DNA from: Fibrobacter sp.
Lineage (GTDB): Bacteria; Fibrobacterota; Fibrobacteria; Fibrobacterales; Fibrobacteraceae
Assembly: GCA_017503015.1 (NCBI GenBank)
Contig: JAFVTX010000060.1
Location: forward strand, 1 to 34,542
Length of the DNA stretch: 34,542 bases
Direction of reading: 5' to 3'
Under the pieces are notes generated by a model. The model was given only the letters and a program-made list of their open reading frames with translations, did not search any database and had not been told where the DNA came from. Both the position numbers and the translations under genes were made by a program. Positions 7,801-15,430 of the stretch are shown here, piece after piece. Position 1 is the first letter of the stretch, and each line of letters opens with the position of its first letter.

Positions 7801-8674
7801 ATTTGTTCTCTCTCAGGTACTTAATCGCCGCAAGAGCCGCCCTGGCGCCTTCGCCTACAGCTATAGACACCTGCAAGATACCGCCGGTACAGTCCCCCGC
7901 CGCATAGAGTCCCGGAAGGGTGGTCTGCAAATCGCCGTCCAGCACCAACTTTCCCTGGTCAAAGGCGGCACCCGCCTTCAAAGCCAAATCCGTAGCGTTG
8001 GCGCTACCTAGGGCCACAAACAGCCCGTCAAATTTTTCTTCTGAACCGTCTTCGTAGCGCACGCCCTGAAAAGCACCTTCGCCTACTAGGCCCTGCAAAT
8101 GCCGCTTTTCGATGCGGACCTTGTCAGGGAATTTTGCAGAAACTTCTGCACCGTTGGTCAAAAGGGTTGCGGAACCCACCACCTGCAAAAGCTCTTCGGT
8201 TTCGTGAAGGGCATATTCGCCGCTCCCTAGCACGGCCACGTTCTTGCCCTTGTAAAAGAAGGAATCGCAAACGGCGCAATAACTGACCCCGTGGCCTTCC
8301 ATCTCGGCCATTCCCGGCAGCGGGTGCTTTTTGCGGGCAGCGCCGGTAGCCATGATGCAAACCTTGCCATGATAAGATGCCGTAAGCCCCTTGGCCACAA
8401 ACTGCGAACCGTCAAACATCAGGTCCATCACTTCGTCATCGACAATCTGCGCGCCAAGATCCAGAGCCTGTTTCTTGCCCACCTGCAAAAGTTCTTCGCC
8501 GGTCAGGGGCTTTTCTAGGCCGTAATAGTTCTGGATAGCATGGGCTTTAGAAAGTGCACCGCCATCCTTGCCCACCAACAGCACATCGAGCCCAGCACGG
8601 AGCCCGTACAGCGCCGCAGAAACACCAGCAGGACCATATCCCAGAATCAAGATATCCGCTTCAAAGTTATCCAT
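7799..8674 (-). CDS. Thioredoxin reductase-like FAD/NAD(P) oxidoreductase
   Basis: The 291-residue flavoprotein has the FAD-binding GYGPAGVSAALY at residues 12-23, the redox pair SYCAVCDSFF near residue 134 as in TrxB, a second dinucleotide motif GSGEYALHETEE near 152, and the C-terminal AAGDCTGGILQVSIAVGEG. It should pass electrons from NAD(P)H to a thioredoxin-like disulfide. The NADPH motif differs from the classical GGGDSA and the chain is slightly short, so a TrxB paralogue with another electron donor or partner (for example ferredoxin-linked) is possible. AGGCTGAG precedes ATG 8674. The kinase gene ends 17 nt upstream. Confidence 0.85.
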   Translation of the reverse strand: MDNFEADILILGYGPAGVSAALYGLRAGLDVLLVGKDGGALSKAHAIQNYYGLEKPLTGEELLQVGKKQALDLGAQIVDDEVMDLMFDGSQFVAKGLTASYHGKVCIMATGAARKKHPLPGMAEMEGHGVSYCAVCDSFFYKGKNVAVLGSGEYALHETEELLQVVGSATLLTNGAEVSAKFPDKVRIEKRHLQGLVGEGAFQGVRYEDGSEEKFDGLFVALGSANATDLALKAGAAFDQGKLVLDGDLQTTLPGLYAAGDCTGGILQVSIAVGEGARAALAAIKYLRENK

Positions 8675-8691
8675 CTCAGCCTCCTAAAAGA

Positions 8692-9654
8692 CTACGCCAT
8701 CGTTTCCTTGATGCGGGCCCATCCGTCTTCGGGAATCTGGGCGCCCATCACCTGCACTACTTCGTTAGAAACAAGGCTTCCCAGGTTACCGGAGCGTTCC
8801 ATGTCCCAGCCGTTCATGTAGCCGTACAAGAATCCCGAAGCCCACAGGTCGCCTGCACCAGTGGTATCAATGGCCTTTGCAGAACCAGCCTGCACGCGGG
8901 TCACTACACCATCTTTAGCAATCAAGGCGCCCCGCTTTCCGATTTTTACCACGGCCACCTTCGCCTTCTTGGCAAGCACTTCCAAAGCCGCCTCTTCCTT
9001 GACCCCGGCGTAGGCAAAGGCCTCGTCTTCGTTGGCGATAATGATGTCAATCATCTTTTCTTCGAAAAGTTCGTCAAACAGTTTGCGGCAGGCATCCACC
9101 ACACCGAAGCTGCTAAAGTCCAGGGCCGTTTCTACCCCCAGGCTACGGGCAAGGGTAAAGGCTTTCTTGAAACATTCCCCGTTAAAAGCGCGGTAACCTT
9201 CGGCGTAAAGCAGACCCACGTCGTCATAGAGGGCGGGCACAAAGTCATCGCTCCCTAAAAAGTCAGAAGCCCCAAGGTAAGTCCACATGGAACGCTGGGC
9301 ATCGGGAGTCACCGCCGAAAACACACAGCCCGTAGCCGCACCGGAAAGTCCCAGCTTGGATTCCACGCCGTTTCGTTCCAGGTGTTTCTGGAAAATTTTT
9401 CCCAAGTCGTCGTCACCGATTTTAGAAATAAAGGCGGCCCTGCCTCCCAGACGCGAAAGCCCCACCATGGTATTGCAGGTAGAGCCACCAGGCACGCGCA
9501 CAGGGTTCTTCAGCGACAGCAGGAACTTTTCCATCTGGGGCCAGTCCACCATGTTCATGCCGCCCTTCTGCACTCCCTGGGATTCAATCCAGGAGTCATC
9601 CACATTGGCCAGAATATCTACCAGGGCAGCGCCCATTCCCAAAACTTTTTTCAT
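8692..9654 (-). CDS. PfkB-family carbohydrate/nucleoside kinase (adenosine kinase-like)
   Basis: This 320-residue ribokinase-fold enzyme has the substrate-lid region GGSTCNTMVGLSRLGGRAAFISKIGDD split across residues 55-85, and the PfkB signature DTTGAGDLWASGF near residue 255 with the catalytic Asp. The N-terminal GMGAALVDILANV and overall pattern resemble bacterial adenosine kinase-like proteins more than fructokinases. It would phosphorylate a nucleoside or sugar with ATP. Its ATG overlaps the rhomboid stop by one base (TGATG), so the two are translationally coupled. Confidence 0.85.
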   Translation of the reverse strand: MKKVLGMGAALVDILANVDDSWIESQGVQKGGMNMVDWPQMEKFLLSLKNPVRVPGGSTCNTMVGLSRLGGRAAFISKIGDDDLGKIFQKHLERNGVESKLGLSGAATGCVFSAVTPDAQRSMWTYLGASDFLGSDDFVPALYDDVGLLYAEGYRAFNGECFKKAFTLARSLGVETALDFSSFGVVDACRKLFDELFEEKMIDIIIANEDEAFAYAGVKEEAALEVLAKKAKVAVVKIGKRGALIAKDGVVTRVQAGSAKAIDTTGAGDLWASGFLYGYMNGWDMERSGNLGSLVSNEVVQVMGAQIPEDGWARIKETMA

Positions 9655-10586
9655 CAGTAACCTCTCCTACGGCGCAGCCTCTCGCTGGCCTTCAACAAAA
9701 ACTGCCGTTCAGATTCCGTCAGCGACTGGATTCCCTCTGCATTGACTTTTTTCAGGATTTCGTCCATCCGCTTCTGTTCGTCCATGTAAAAGACTTCGCC
9801 TTCCAGAACTTCAGGCTCTTCGACACGAGCTTCTGTCCTTTGCCCATCGCGATTTTCGGTATCAAAGGGATTGTTCCATTTTTTATAGCGGCCGGGATGT
9901 TTGGAGAACAAGCGGAAAAAGCCGGACAAGGGCGAATTGTAAAGAATACTGGAGCTCTTGGTAAACACATTCTGGTACAAGGCCATGTAGATAAAGCCCG
10001 CCACCACGCCACCCAAATGGGCAAAGTGGGCAATGGTATCGCCGGTATTTGCAAACATTACATCAAAGGCAACCATCACCCACATGGCATGCTTGATTTT
10101 CATGGGGATAATAAAGAACATCAAGATGCGCCTTTCCGGAAAAAACTTGTAGTATGCCACAAACACGCCCATCAAGGCACCAGAGGCTCCGATAATGGGA
10201 TTATGGGTGAGTCCCAGAATACTCATGGCAACACTGAAGATAGCCGCAAATATTCCGCAGAAGAAATACATGAAGGCAAAATGCTTGGTACCCATCCATT
10301 CCCCGACCTCTGCACCGAACATCCAGAGCATCAGCATATTGAAAAAGAAATGCATAAAATCTACATGGATAAACATGTAGGTTACGTAGCGCCAAGCCTC
10401 AAAGGGTGCGGTCGGCAAAAAGGCTCCAAAGTAGAGGATATACTCCTGAAGCGAGCCGTAGCCAATACCGGGCAGGTTCAAATGCAGCCCCAGCATACCG
10501 CCCACGATAGCCGCAATCGCAAACACCACAGCGTTTGAAATCAGCAGGACTCGAATAACCTTGGGTAAGAATCGAAAGGGCGTCAT
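9654..10586 (-). CDS. Rhomboid-family intramembrane serine protease
   Basis: The 310-residue protein has six or seven membrane segments. The catalytic serine is in GASGALMGVF (about residue 135) and the partner histidine in AHFAHLGGVVAGF (about 187). The first membrane pair carries WRYVTYMFIHVDFMHFFFNM, the L1/TM2 HxxxN-like element of the family. A cytoplasmic tail of about 95 charged residues ends RRRRGY and resembles the tail extension of some bacterial rhomboids. It would cleave membrane proteins within the bilayer; its substrate is unknown. The coaD stop is 2 nt upstream, so it is probably in an operon with coaD and the kinase. Confidence 0.9.
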   Translation of the reverse strand: MTPFRFLPKVIRVLLISNAVVFAIAAIVGGMLGLHLNLPGIGYGSLQEYILYFGAFLPTAPFEAWRYVTYMFIHVDFMHFFFNMLMLWMFGAEVGEWMGTKHFAFMYFFCGIFAAIFSVAMSILGLTHNPIIGASGALMGVFVAYYKFFPERRILMFFIIPMKIKHAMWVMVAFDVMFANTGDTIAHFAHLGGVVAGFIYMALYQNVFTKSSSILYNSPLSGFFRLFSKHPGRYKKWNNPFDTENRDGQRTEARVEEPEVLEGEVFYMDEQKRMDEILKKVNAEGIQSLTESERQFLLKASERLRRRRGY

Positions 10587-10588
10587 AC

Positions 10589-11092
10589 TTAACGGCTATT
10601 TTTCAACAACAAGGGAATGACTTCGACATGGACATAGTTCGAGAGTAATTCTCGACCGTCCACCGTATCCGAAACGCCGGCCTTCAAGAGTTCGCGAACC
10701 ACGGAACTGCTTAGCGACAGGTGTTCCGAAGCGCTGGAGAAAATAACCGTTTCGCATTCGGGATAAAGGGTCCGATTGTTCCAGGCGATGGACTGTTCAT
10801 ATTCAACATCCATAGCACCGCGCACGCCCCGGACCAAAAACTTCGAACCGACGCTTTTCATAAAATCCACAGTCAGTCCATCATAAGATGTCACTTTCAC
10901 GTTCGGGATTCCGGCAACGGACTTGTTTATGAAGGTCAGGCGGTCCGATTCCGAAAACATATTCTTCTTGGAAGCATTTACGGCAAGGACTATCCACAGT
11001 TCGTCAAAAAGAGCAGCGGCTCTTTTGACAATGTCCAAATGCCCCAAGGTAAACGGATCAAAGGATCCTGCAAATACAGCAATTCTTTCCAT
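10589..11092 (-). CDS. coaD: Phosphopantetheine adenylyltransferase
   Basis: CoaD transfers AMP from ATP to 4'-phosphopantetheine, making dephospho-CoA. The 167-residue length is standard. AGSFDPFTLGHLDIVKRA at residues 8-25 holds the HxGH-type nucleotidyltransferase motif, YDGLTVDF lies near 90, RGVRGAMDVEYE near 103, and SLSSSVVRELL near 138 is the ISSSxxR-type ATP-binding motif. The upstream spacer to rsmD is partly a heptamer array (11125-11180). It is the first gene of the coaD, rhomboid, kinase set on the minus strand. Confidence 0.96.
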   Translation of the reverse strand: MERIAVFAGSFDPFTLGHLDIVKRAAALFDELWIVLAVNASKKNMFSESDRLTFINKSVAGIPNVKVTSYDGLTVDFMKSVGSKFLVRGVRGAMDVEYEQSIAWNNRTLYPECETVIFSSASEHLSLSSSVVRELLKAGVSDTVDGRELLSNYVHVEVIPLLLKNSR

Positions 11093-11124
11093 GCTGTAAA
11101 TATAGTTTTATGCCAGATTCACAA

Positions 11125-11180
11125 AGCTAGTTACTAGTTACTAGTTACTAGAGAAATCTTGCATAAATCAACTTGTAACT
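11125..11180. repeat. Heptamer array (TACTAGT family)
   Basis: AGCTAGT, TACTAGT, TACTAGT and TACTAGA are consecutive. More degenerate units (ATCAACT, TGTAACT) continue in phase to the stop codon of rsmD at 11179-11181. The clear core is 11125-11152. The TACTAGT unit recurs at 26686-26741. Confidence 0.65.
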
Positions 11181-11730
11181 ACTTTGACCTACAAATCACC
11201 AACGAGGATTCCCCATAGCGGCGGACCTGAACCAGTCCAGCGTCGGAGGCCTCTTTGACCCATGCAGGCAGATTTCGACTGGGCGCTTCGAATACGGCCA
11301 CACCACCCAGATTCAGCCACTGCCAGAAAGAGCGCAAGTCAGGATATTCCACATCCTTGAATGGCGGATCTGCATAAATCAAATCAAACCCACCCTCGGC
11401 ACATAGCTCCTCTTTTTCTAGTGTCAAGGCATTCTTTTCGTACAAAGTAAGTTTCTTTTCCAAGGACAAAGCCTTGTACCCTTGCAGCAAGAGATGTGCT
11501 TGGGAATGAACCATTTCCACAGCCACCACATGGGCCGCTCCACGGCTCAAGGCCTCAATTCCCATAATGCCCGAACCGGCAAACAGGCCCAGCATGCGGA
11601 ATCCATCAACGCTTTGCAAAATGTTAAAAAGAGCCTCACGGGTCCTCGAACCCGTTGGCCTAGTTTTCATGCTGGGAGGAGAAGGGACCATCCGTCCACG
11701 AAGGTCCCCGCCCGTGATGCGAATAGGCAT
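11179..11730 (-). CDS. rsmD: 16S rRNA (guanine966-N2)-methyltransferase
   Basis: RsmD methylates G966 of 16S rRNA. The 183-residue protein starts MPIRITGGDLRGR and carries RPTGSRTREALFNIL near residue 27, the SAM-binding LGLFAGSGIMGIEALSRGA near 47, and the catalytic YADPPFKDVEY near 118. These are the family hallmarks. The start codon directly follows the stop of the PilN-like gene, so the two are co-transcribed. The stop codon lies at the edge of a heptamer array. In many bacteria rsmD sits beside coaD, as here. Confidence 0.95.
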   Translation of the reverse strand: MPIRITGGDLRGRMVPSPPSMKTRPTGSRTREALFNILQSVDGFRMLGLFAGSGIMGIEALSRGAAHVVAVEMVHSQAHLLLQGYKALSLEKKLTLYEKNALTLEKEELCAEGGFDLIYADPPFKDVEYPDLRSFWQWLNLGGVAVFEAPSRNLPAWVKEASDAGLVQVRRYGESSLVICRSK

Positions 11731-12741
11731 TTAAGGAACCACGAACATCACGAACTGCATTGAGCTCTGGATGTCATGCTTGGCAAAAATCATTTCCATC
11801 TTCGTGACGCCTACACGAACTGGAGATTCCAGCATCGCCGACACAAAATTTTGCAACTCCGGGAAATCTGAGTTGGCAGACACCGTGTAAGAATAACGCT
11901 TGTACACGCCAAAATCCTCTACGGTCGGCTTTTCGAGCCCCTTGAAATTCAGCTTAACATTGGTTGCCAAAGCCTTCAAAGTCTTAATTTCTTCGGCCAC
12001 CTCAGCAGATTTCACAAAACTCGTAACAGCAGCCAAGTTCGGAGTCGACACATTAAACAATCCAAAGGCCGTAATGTCAGTAGCCGGAGCATTTTCCGGC
12101 AGCGGAGGTGTTCTAAAGTCTGCACTCACTGCCTTTACCCGTTCCAGGAAACTACGCTGAGAAGTGGGCTTGGCAGCCACACCACGGATATAGTAATAGT
12201 TGGGAGTCTGGAAAATACAATCAGAAAAGCCAACATCATCGGGTGTCGCCGTAGCAAGGAACGTAAGGAACTGAGCGCTAGCCGCCTTCTGGTAAGAAAT
12301 CTTTTCTAGGGGCAAATAGGACTCGTAGCTCGTGCGGCTGTTGTTGTACAAAGCCTGAGGATTGATTTCCGCAACCACCTGCTTTACAGACATTCCCTCA
12401 CGCATTTTGAGTACCGCACGTTCAGCAGCAGCCTCCGCTTCCAGGACTCCACCAGCAGTGGTAGTCTGCCCTGCACCCAAAGTCAACGTCTGACTCGGAT
12501 CCTCAGCTCCAATTAAAGATAAGTACGCCTCTGGCAAGGCACCCTGCAAAGGACCGGGAACCCCAAACACGCTCAGGAAACAGCTGAACGCAACAAAGAC
12601 AAAGGCTGCAGCAAGACCAACTGTCAGCAATTTCGACTTGGAAGATTTTCTTGCCGCATTAACATCGGTAACGTGAACCGGATTCACGTTTTCCATTAAG
12701 GACGATCGTTCAGCAGCCTCAATAAGGTTCAAGTGAATCAT
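11731..12741 (-). CDS. PilN/PilO-like single-pass membrane protein (tentative)
   Basis: The 336-residue protein starts MIHLNLIEAAERS, reminiscent of the short cytoplasmic PilM-binding start of PilN (MIxINLLP). One membrane helix spans residues about 42-62 (LLTVGLAAAFVFVAFSCFLS), after a basic stretch, and the remaining 270 residues face the periplasm. Its start overlaps the stop of a PilM-like ATPase-fold gene by 4 nt (ATGA). That pairing is typical of the inner-membrane platform of type IV pili or type II secretion, and the periplasmic part could be PilO-like. The overall identity is weak and rests largely on context. Confidence 0.55.
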   Translation of the reverse strand: MIHLNLIEAAERSSLMENVNPVHVTDVNAARKSSKSKLLTVGLAAAFVFVAFSCFLSVFGVPGPLQGALPEAYLSLIGAEDPSQTLTLGAGQTTTAGGVLEAEAAAERAVLKMREGMSVKQVVAEINPQALYNNSRTSYESYLPLEKISYQKAASAQFLTFLATATPDDVGFSDCIFQTPNYYYIRGVAAKPTSQRSFLERVKAVSADFRTPPLPENAPATDITAFGLFNVSTPNLAAVTSFVKSAEVAEEIKTLKALATNVKLNFKGLEKPTVEDFGVYKRYSYTVSANSDFPELQNFVSAMLESPVRVGVTKMEMIFAKHDIQSSMQFVMFVVP

Positions 12742-13652
12742 ACTTCCTCCATGAGGTTCAAGGCAGCGCCAATTGCACCGGCACAGCTAAGAACTGCGGC
12801 AGAATCTTCTTCTTCCACCGGAAGTCTTAAATTGGAGAAGGAATCCATCAAAACAATCTGATATTCCGGAAGAGCCCCCTGCAAATTTTTCATAAACAGA
12901 GGATCCGTTGCCAATTCCCCACACAAATGGATTTGTTTTACATCAAAGGAGACATCATCTTCCTTTGCAAAATCAATCTGTTCACGAATGCCGTTGGCCA
13001 GGAATCCGTAAGCCTCTTCAGCAGATTTATCCACTAGTGAAAGAGTAGACACACAACGCAAGTCCTGCAGTCTATCCTTCGAAATCCACATCATGGTTAC
13101 ACCCGCAAAATCAGCCTTAATCACACATTCCAAACCATCGATATGGTCAGCCGCATCCATTAAGTTCAACAGCGAGAGCACATCCACTTCCATAGTCTTG
13201 GGCGCTAACCCCTTGTTGCGGAATCCTTTACGAACTCCATCCACCCATTCACGACGAACGGCAATCAAAAGAACCGTCTCCCCAACAGTAGCGTCTCCGC
13301 ACAGGACCTGATAGTCCATGATGTAAGACCCCTTTTCGGCATTGGTAATAAGTCCAAGATACCACTCCAGGTAGTCTTCACGGTTGGCACACGCCTCTGC
13401 AGGCACATACACCTGCCTCACAATAGAACGAAATGCCGGAATAGACAAGGATACCGCCTCCACAGACTCTTGCTGGACGGATTCCAACCAGGCCTGGAGG
13501 ACCGTTTCAAAAGTGTAGACGTCATCCAGAGGACTGGTCCCAGTCTGGAGAACGGCCGTACGCAAAACCCGCTTTTCAGCGGAGTCCAACAGTGCCACTT
13601 TTAGGGAAGCATCCCCAACCTCAATACCTAGATAAATCTTCGTATCACTCAT
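12738..13652 (-). CDS. PilM-like actin/ASKHA-fold protein (tentative)
   Basis: The 304-residue protein starts MSDTKIYLGIEVGDASLKVALL, the phosphate-1 loop pattern of the FtsA/PilM/GspL fold. Further strands include GLECVIKADFAGVTMMWISK (about residue 175) and HLCGELATDPLFMKNLQ (about 245), which look like phosphate-2 and adenosine-site regions, and a C-terminal AVLSCAGAIGAALNLM typical of PilM (AxGLAL). It should be cytoplasmic and recruit the membrane protein encoded downstream, with which it overlaps by 4 nt. Pilus or secretion function is inferred from fold and pairing. No other pilus genes are in the window. Confidence 0.6.
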   Translation of the reverse strand: MSDTKIYLGIEVGDASLKVALLDSAEKRVLRTAVLQTGTSPLDDVYTFETVLQAWLESVQQESVEAVSLSIPAFRSIVRQVYVPAEACANREDYLEWYLGLITNAEKGSYIMDYQVLCGDATVGETVLLIAVRREWVDGVRKGFRNKGLAPKTMEVDVLSLLNLMDAADHIDGLECVIKADFAGVTMMWISKDRLQDLRCVSTLSLVDKSAEEAYGFLANGIREQIDFAKEDDVSFDVKQIHLCGELATDPLFMKNLQGALPEYQIVLMDSFSNLRLPVEEEDSAAVLSCAGAIGAALNLMEEV

Positions 13653-13687
13653 ATACTCAACGACTTATGAAAATGTACATCCTAAAA

Positions 13688-14149
13688 CTAATCAAAAATC
13701 ACCCCCTGTAGGAGGCCTTCCAGTTTTTTCTTGCCGATTCCGGGTACTTTTTGCAAATCCTGAGGGCCCGAAAATGGGCCGTTTTGGGCACGAAACGCTA
13801 AAATTTTCTCAGCAAGCTTGGGTCCTACGCCTTTTAGGACGCACAATTCCTCCACCCCTGCAGAATTGACATGTATGGGCAATTTTGGCTTTTTTTGTTT
13901 ATTTTTTATGTTTTTTTGTTTTTTCGTCTTATGTTCGGACGAATCAACTTTGGTTACTTTATTCGTAACTGTGCTAAAGTCAGGTCCGGACTTTTTCGAG
14001 ATATAATCCCTTTCAGCGACATATTCCAAATTGGAGTATTCTTCCACCTGCCCAATGGCGGGTACACCCCAGGGTAGATAGCGGAAAACCAGCCCAAGTA
14101 CCAAAAAGACCAGGGCCATACGGAGGATTTGTTTTTCGGGAGCGTTCAT
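13688..14149 (-). CDS. ComEA-type helix-hairpin-helix protein with membrane anchor
   Basis: I choose ATG 14149 (153 residues), because GGTG lies 7 nt upstream; GTG 14158 is an in-frame alternative. A single membrane segment (ALVFLVLGLVFRYLPWG) lies near residues 12-28, followed by a lysine-rich linker. The last 60 residues hold two helix-hairpin-helix motifs: VNSAGVEELCVLKGVGPKLAEKILAF split at about 95-120, and LQKVPGIGKKKLEGLL at about 133. This is the ComEA layout: a membrane-anchored, non-specific double-stranded-DNA-binding domain outside the cytoplasm. It may serve DNA uptake, and DprA is encoded 5 kb away. The gene abuts kdsB. Confidence 0.8.
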   Translation of the reverse strand: MNAPEKQILRMALVFLVLGLVFRYLPWGVPAIGQVEEYSNLEYVAERDYISKKSGPDFSTVTNKVTKVDSSEHKTKKQKNIKNKQKKPKLPIHVNSAGVEELCVLKGVGPKLAEKILAFRAQNGPFSGPQDLQKVPGIGKKKLEGLLQGVIFD

Positions 14150-14158
14150 CAGAAGCAC

Positions 14159-14911
14159 CTACGGACTACGCAGGGGCTCCTTAAATCGTCCGTCTGGCAG
14201 CCCCTGCTTTTTTTGTTCATGTAGCAAGGCTTCGACGGCATTCGCGTCAGAAGGCACATCCACAGAGATGCTCTCATAGGGACTCTGGACCATACGGATA
14301 GGGCGAATACCCATAATCCGCATCTGCTCCAAGGAGCGCTCCAGTTCAAGCTTACTCTGGGACAAAGAAGTAAATTCATCGCGGGACTTGCGGGAATAGG
14401 CGTAGATTCCCTGGTGCTGGAACCACCGGCCAGCTTCGCCTGCAGGAATTTCCCGGCGAAAATCAACGGCAAAACCGTCCTTGACCAGAACCTTCACCAC
14501 AGTCTTCAGGGGAACGTCTTCTGGCTTAAGCGGGCAGGCCACCGTCACCCAGCAGTCCGGGTTTTCGGCAAGAGTCCGGGCGACATCGCACAAGACCGAA
14601 GGCTCTACCAAGGGTTCGTCACCCTGCAGGTTCACCACCAGGTCAAGGTCCAGGGCACGGGCGGCCTCTGCCACCCGGTCAGAACCGGTAGCCGCCTCCC
14701 CCGTCAGCAAAAATTCGAGCCCAGCGCGGGAAACCACCTCGGCAATCTCGTCGCTGTCGGTAGCACAGACGATGCGGTCAAAGCATTCTGCAAGGGCCGC
14801 CCGCTCCAGGGTGCGGACAATCATCTCCTTGCCGCACAACTTGAAAAGCGGCTTCCCGGGAAACCGGGAAGACCCCATGCGGGCAGGAACAATACAGGAT
14901 ACAGGAGACAT
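14159..14911 (-). CDS. kdsB: 3-deoxy-manno-octulosonate cytidylyltransferase
   Basis: KdsB activates KDO as CMP-KDO for lipopolysaccharide core synthesis, which implies an outer membrane. The 250-residue protein has IVPARMGSSRFPGKPLFKL at residues 7-25, the CTP-binding signature, GSDRVAEAAR near 77 and LVVNLQGDEPLVEP near 90. Length matches the family. It lies between gatC (20 nt upstream) and the ComEA-type gene (9 nt downstream), a functionally mixed but tightly spaced operon. Confidence 0.95.
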   Translation of the reverse strand: MSPVSCIVPARMGSSRFPGKPLFKLCGKEMIVRTLERAALAECFDRIVCATDSDEIAEVVSRAGLEFLLTGEAATGSDRVAEAARALDLDLVVNLQGDEPLVEPSVLCDVARTLAENPDCWVTVACPLKPEDVPLKTVVKVLVKDGFAVDFRREIPAGEAGRWFQHQGIYAYSRKSRDEFTSLSQSKLELERSLEQMRIMGIRPIRMVQSPYESISVDVPSDANAVEALLHEQKKQGLPDGRFKEPLRSP

Positions 14912-14931
14912 AGTCCAGGCAAAGGAGGCTT

Positions 14932-15219
14932 CTAGCCGCCAATGACCTTGGGAATGGCGAAGTGGTCGTTTTCCACCGCCGGCGCATTTGCAAAAGCCTG
15001 CTCTAGGGTGAATCCCTGTACAGGTACGTCTTCGCGAAGAACCGTCTCGCCGGTTTCGACGGCGGTCATAGGTTCTACATTGGAAAGGTCCAGAGCCTTC
15101 AACGCTTCCAGATGATTGAGCATCTTGTCCAGGTGGCCCTTGACGGCAGGAATTTCCTCTTCGGAAATGCTCAGGCGGGACAACTTGGCCAATTTCAGGA
15201 CTTCATCGGTTTCAAGCAT
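14932..15219 (-). CDS. gatC: Asp/Glu-tRNA(Asn/Gln) amidotransferase subunit C
   Basis: GatC stabilises the GatCAB complex that makes Gln-tRNA(Gln) or Asn-tRNA(Asn). The 95-residue protein starts MLETDEVLKLAKLSRLSI and continues with MLNHLEALKALDLSNVEPM (about residue 35) and LREDVP, ending with the typical FAIPKVIGG. I place the start at ATG 15219 with GGAG 8 nt upstream; an in-frame TTG at 15231 is unlikely. gatA and gatB are not in this window. A good promoter lies at 15246-15274. Confidence 0.94.
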   Translation of the reverse strand: MLETDEVLKLAKLSRLSISEEEIPAVKGHLDKMLNHLEALKALDLSNVEPMTAVETGETVLREDVPVQGFTLEQAFANAPAVENDHFAIPKVIGG

Positions 15220-15245
15220 AGGACTCTCCAATCTTTACGAGGAGT

Positions 15246-15274
15246 AAGATAGAAAATTTTGGAATGAAAGGCAA
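15246..15274 (-). promoter_or_regulatory. Promoter upstream of gatC
   Basis: On the minus strand TTGCCT (15274-15269) and TATCTT (15251-15246) are separated by 17 nt, about 27 nt upstream of gatC ATG. The -35 hexamer touches the first unit of the heptamer array beginning at 15274. Confidence 0.55.
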
Positions 15275-15343
15275 ATGAGTGGTGAGTGGTGAGTGGTGAG
15301 TTATGAGTTATGAGTTATGGGTTGTGAGGTGTGAGGTTCGAGG
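15274..15343. repeat. Heptamer array (GGTGAGT/TATGAGT family)
   Basis: Ten units in one phase: AATGAGT, three GGTGAGT, two TATGAGT, TATGGGT, two TGTGAGG and TTCGAGG. Identical neighbouring units followed by drift suggest local duplication by slippage. No coding potential is evident. Confidence 0.8.
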
Positions 15344-15367
15344 ATAACACCTCTTGAGACCGGCTAT

Positions 15368-15430
15368 CCTAACCACTAAACCCTAGCCCCTAGATCCTAA
15401 CCCCTAAGCCCTAGCCCCTATACACTACCC
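15368..15430. repeat. Heptamer array (CCTAACC family) reaching the helicase stop codon
   Basis: Nine units in one phase: CCTAACC, ACTAAAC, CCTAGCC, CCTAGAT, CCTAACC, CCTAAGC, CCTAGCC, CCTATAC, ACTACCC. The last unit contains the TAG stop codon of the helicase (15425-15427, minus strand). Only 24 nt separate it from the array at 15274-15343, which has a different unit. Confidence 0.8.
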
